NCBI GenBank assembly: GCA_019115745.1 | Contig: DXDA01000042.1 | Coordinates: forward strand, 1-52,655 | DNA length: 52,655 nucleotides | Source of the DNA: Candidatus Alistipes intestinigallinarum | Lineage (GTDB): Bacteria > Bacteroidota > Bacteroidia > Bacteroidales > Rikenellaceae | Direction of reading: 5' to 3' | Part shown: in pieces, positions 51,315 through 52,655 of the stretch | How positions within the stretch are numbered: position 1 is the first letter of the stretch | Layout of the letters: the number at the start of each line of letters is the position of its first letter | Notes under the pieces: generated by a model | What the model was told of the DNA's origin: nothing | Seen by the model: only the letters and a program-made list of their open reading frames with translations | Databases searched by the model: none | Program-made: the position numbers and the translations under genes

Positions 51315-51944
51315 CTAAAAATAGCGCCCCACCTCGGTGAGAACCCCTTCGCGGGCCATGTCGTTGGGGTTGGTGCCCGGTACGCCTTCGGGGATCGGTT
51401 CCCCCAGTTTTTCGAAGAGTTCGGTCCAGAATGCCGGCATCGTACCGTCTGCTGCCCGGAAGTTCATCGGCCGGGCCGGAAAAATGCGTCTGCCGCAGGT
51501 GTCGCGGTAACTCTCCCAAACCAGTTCGCTGCAATAGAACCGCCCGTTGTCGGGGCGGTAGGAGTAGTCGTAGGGGAGTCCTGCGTACTGCCGGGCCCGC
51601 TTCACCGAAAGGGTAACCCCGGCGGTGTCGCGCAGGCGCATTGCAACGACACCCGGCCGACCTGCGATATGGCCCGCCCGGTTCAGAAAATCCGCCAGCG
51701 GAACGATCCGTACGCCGCCGTCGCTGGTGGCCTCCAGCACCGAATCGGCGGCGTTGTTTGTGAGAAAAATCCCTACGTGCGTGAAATTCAGCGTACTGTC
51801 GCGTTCCGTGGCGGCCGTGATCGCTTCTTCCATGGCTGAGGCCGCTCCGACCTGGAACAGCAGGTCGCCGGTGTGAAGTTGAGGCCCTTCCGGCGTGCAG
51901 GAGAGCCCGAAAAAGAGGATACCTATATATAATAAAGATCGCAT
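51315..51944 (-). CDS. YiiX/YebB-like NlpC/P60-family cysteine hydrolase, lipoprotein
   Basis: A 209-residue protein with lipoprotein signal MRSLLYIGILFFGLSC (Cys16). The permuted NlpC/P60 (papain-like) domain shows HTGDLLFQVG near 25, catalytic His in NFTHVGIFLT near 55 and catalytic Cys in GRFYCSELVWESY near 137. YiiX-like enzymes are thought to act on peptidoglycan or lipids. A TATCTTTG element and an inverted repeat lie upstream. Confidence 0.86.
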   Translation of the reverse strand: MRSLLYIGILFFGLSCTPEGPQLHTGDLLFQVGAASAMEEAITAATERDSTLNFTHVGIFLTNNAADSVLEATSDGGVRIVPLADFLNRAGHIAGRPGVVAMRLRDTAGVTLSVKRARQYAGLPYDYSYRPDNGRFYCSELVWESYRDTCGRRIFPARPMNFRAADGTMPAFWTELFEKLGEPIPEGVPGTNPNDMAREGVLTEVGRYF

Positions 51945-51959
51945 GGTCTTGTCCCGGAT

Positions 51960-51994
51960 TTGTGAAAAGCAAAGATATTAAAAAATTTTCACAA
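51960..51994 (-). promoter_or_regulatory. Promoter and inverted repeat upstream of the YiiX-like gene
   Basis: Perfect inverted repeat TTGTGAAAA (51960-51968) and TTTTCACAA (51986-51994) spans the minus-strand -7 element TATCTTTG (51977-51970). TTG at 51994-51992 is 14 nt from the -7 element, shorter than the usual. The arms could be an operator for a dimeric repressor. Confidence 0.5.
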
Positions 51995-52064
51995 CTAAAA
52001 TCCTGATTCATAGTTCAGTGACGAAAAAGGACCAAAATCGGAGTAAAAAAAGTCCGGAAAATAT

Positions 52065-52422
52065 TTGGAAGTTTGTTCAAAAACTCCTTATCTTTGCACC
52101 CGCTTCGACAGAGAAACACTTCTGAAAACGAAACGAAACAGGTTCTGAAAAATTTTGAAAAAAGTTCCGAAATCTTTTGGAGATTCAAAAAAAGAGCTTA
52201 CCTTTGCAGCCGCTTTGAGATCGAGAAATCGACCTCGAAACCAAGCAAAGAGGTTCTGAAAAAGTTTTGAAAAAATCTTTCAAAAAGATTTGGAGATTCG
52301 AAAAAAAGAACTTACCTTTGCACCCGCTTTTGAATCGCAAAACGATCCGAAGCGAATGACAAAAAGGTTCTGAAAAATTTCTGAAAAAGATTTGGTGGTT
52401 CGAAAAATTTGACTTAACTTTG
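52065..52422 (+). promoter_or_regulatory. Four tandem promoters of the rRNA operon
   Basis: Four copies of a ~100-115-nt unit each contain a canonical promoter: TTG 52065-52067/TATCTTTG 52088-52095; TTG 52177-52179/TACCTTTG 52199-52206; TTG 52290-52292/TACCTTTG 52313-52320; TTG 52392-52394/TAACTTTG 52415-52422. Gaps are 20, 19, 20 and 20 nt. Each -7 is followed by CACC or GCC-CGCTTT or similar, and each unit ends in an AGGTTCTGAAAAA-type run before the next promoter. Copies are similar but not identical. This is the main content of the 689-nt gap between the YiiX-like gene and 16S. Confidence 0.9.
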
Positions 52423-52525
52423 CACCACTTTCCCACCGAAAAATCGGTGGCGGAACCGAGGCGAAGATCGTAAGATCCGACCCGACAAAAAGAAAGAATT
52501 TGTTCTTATAGTAATATAGTGAACA

Positions 52526-52597
52526 GCGTTCTTTGAAGTATTTGAGCAGCTAAAGTTTTCCACTCTCGCAAGAGAGTGATTTCAAACAATACCTTTG
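52526..52597 (+). promoter_or_regulatory. rRNA leader elements
   Basis: GCGTTCTTTGAAG at 52526-52538 resembles boxA, the antitermination signal found in Bacteroidota rRNA leaders. A hairpin CACTCT-CGCAAG-AGAGTG lies at 52561-52578. TACCTTTG at 52590-52597 matches the -7 consensus but has no TTG at the right distance, so it is probably chance or a weak fifth promoter. Confidence 0.5.
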
Positions 52598-52633
52598 AGA
52601 TTTGAGCGAAAGATCTATAAACAATCTTTTTTT

Positions 52634-52655
52634 ACAATGGAGAGTTTGATCCTGG
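52634..52655 (+). rRNA. 16S ribosomal RNA, 5' end
   Basis: ACAATGGAGAGTTTGATCCTGG is the near-universal start of bacterial 16S rRNA, cut by the window edge after 22 nt. The exact mature 5' end is estimated by analogy. Confidence 0.97.

Noticed and set aside
51921..51937. TATATATAATAAAG shared with sites near 43575 and 26555
   Set aside because: At 51921-51937 it is inside the YiiX-like coding region, so the similarity of the three AT-rich strings is probably chance.
52185..52436. Minus-strand open frame in the rRNA promoter region
   Set aside because: The peptide only shows the promoter repeats in translation (repeated KFFFSNLQIF-type strings).
1..52655. tRNA genes, CRISPR arrays, insertion sequences, phage genes
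   Set aside because: I looked for TTCGAATC-type T arms, regularly spaced repeats with unique spacers, transposases with terminal inverted repeats and phage structural genes, and saw none. A tRNA scan and an IS search would settle it.

Overview
The window is chromosomal DNA of a high-GC member of the Bacteroidota, most like Rikenellaceae/Alistipes. Three things point there: Bacteroidota-type promoters (TTG or TTTG, about 20 nt, then TAnnTTTG) in front of many genes; family content typical of gut Bacteroidales (Rnf complex, TonB receptor with carboxypeptidase-regulatory-like domain, DUF349 and DUF6250 proteins, ptb-buk-ackA); and GC-rich codon use that leaves long meaningless reading frames opposite real genes. 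The genus is an inference. Nearly all of the window is ordinary core genome. I see no prophage, insertion sequence, CRISPR array or tRNA gene.

Layout. 1-3.1 kb: start of rplU (minus), cysQ, a small Cys-rich membrane protein facing trkA across back-to-back promoters. 3.4-9.2 kb: a GH3-family adenylating enzyme, then a tight run of deoxynucleoside kinase, rRNA m5C methyltransferase, MerR-type regulator, Nif3-like protein and a coiled-coil/zinc-ribbon protein, ended by a strong terminator. 9.4-16.7 kb: nadE, an RseC-like protein and rnfBCDGEA, a probable eight-gene unit pairing NAD synthesis with an ion-pumping ferredoxin:NAD oxidoreductase. 16.9-18.4 kb: hpt, queE and a DivIC/FtsB-like protein. 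18.5-23.1 kb: thiL (minus), then aroQ, pyk and a flippase. 23.1-26.8 kb (minus): ackA, ptb and buk, which conserve energy from acyl-phosphates, behind a long leader with a possible 33-codon ORF. 26.9-29.9 kb (minus): an OmpR-type response regulator, proB and proA. 30.2-36.2 kb: DUF349 protein, pyrG, yidC. 36.4-40.3 kb (minus): recQ, a 3'-5' exonuclease and an RlmI-like methyltransferase. 40.4-43.9 kb: a four-gene cassette of PqqD-like protein, Cys/His-rich exported protein, TonB-dependent receptor and periplasmic HMA protein, probably for metal (copper-like) acquisition or handling. 44-48 kb: a metallo-hydrolase and a DUF6250 lipoprotein, a lipoprotein of unknown function, an MFS exporter. 48.0-48.8 kb: rpmI-rplT without infC. 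48.9-51.9 kb: an S41-like protein, an MgtC-like protein and a YiiX-like hydrolase. 52.0-52.655 kb: a rRNA operon control region with four tandem promoters, running into the 5' end of 16S rRNA.

Most unusual: a NAD synthetase whose amidase domain has Gly where the catalytic Cys is expected; an S41 protease homologue with Asn in place of the catalytic Ser; the four-fold repeated rRNA promoter; symmetric divergent promoters at cysteine-rich-protein/trkA and recQ/pqqD, the latter predicting a leaderless recQ mRNA; the metal cassette with an orphan PqqD-like protein; the ackA leader ORF; and purine- or G-rich minisatellites just after stop codons. Nothing here is clearly a new defence or biosynthetic system. 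The PqqD/Cys-His/TonB/HMA cassette is the best candidate for a poorly described functional unit.
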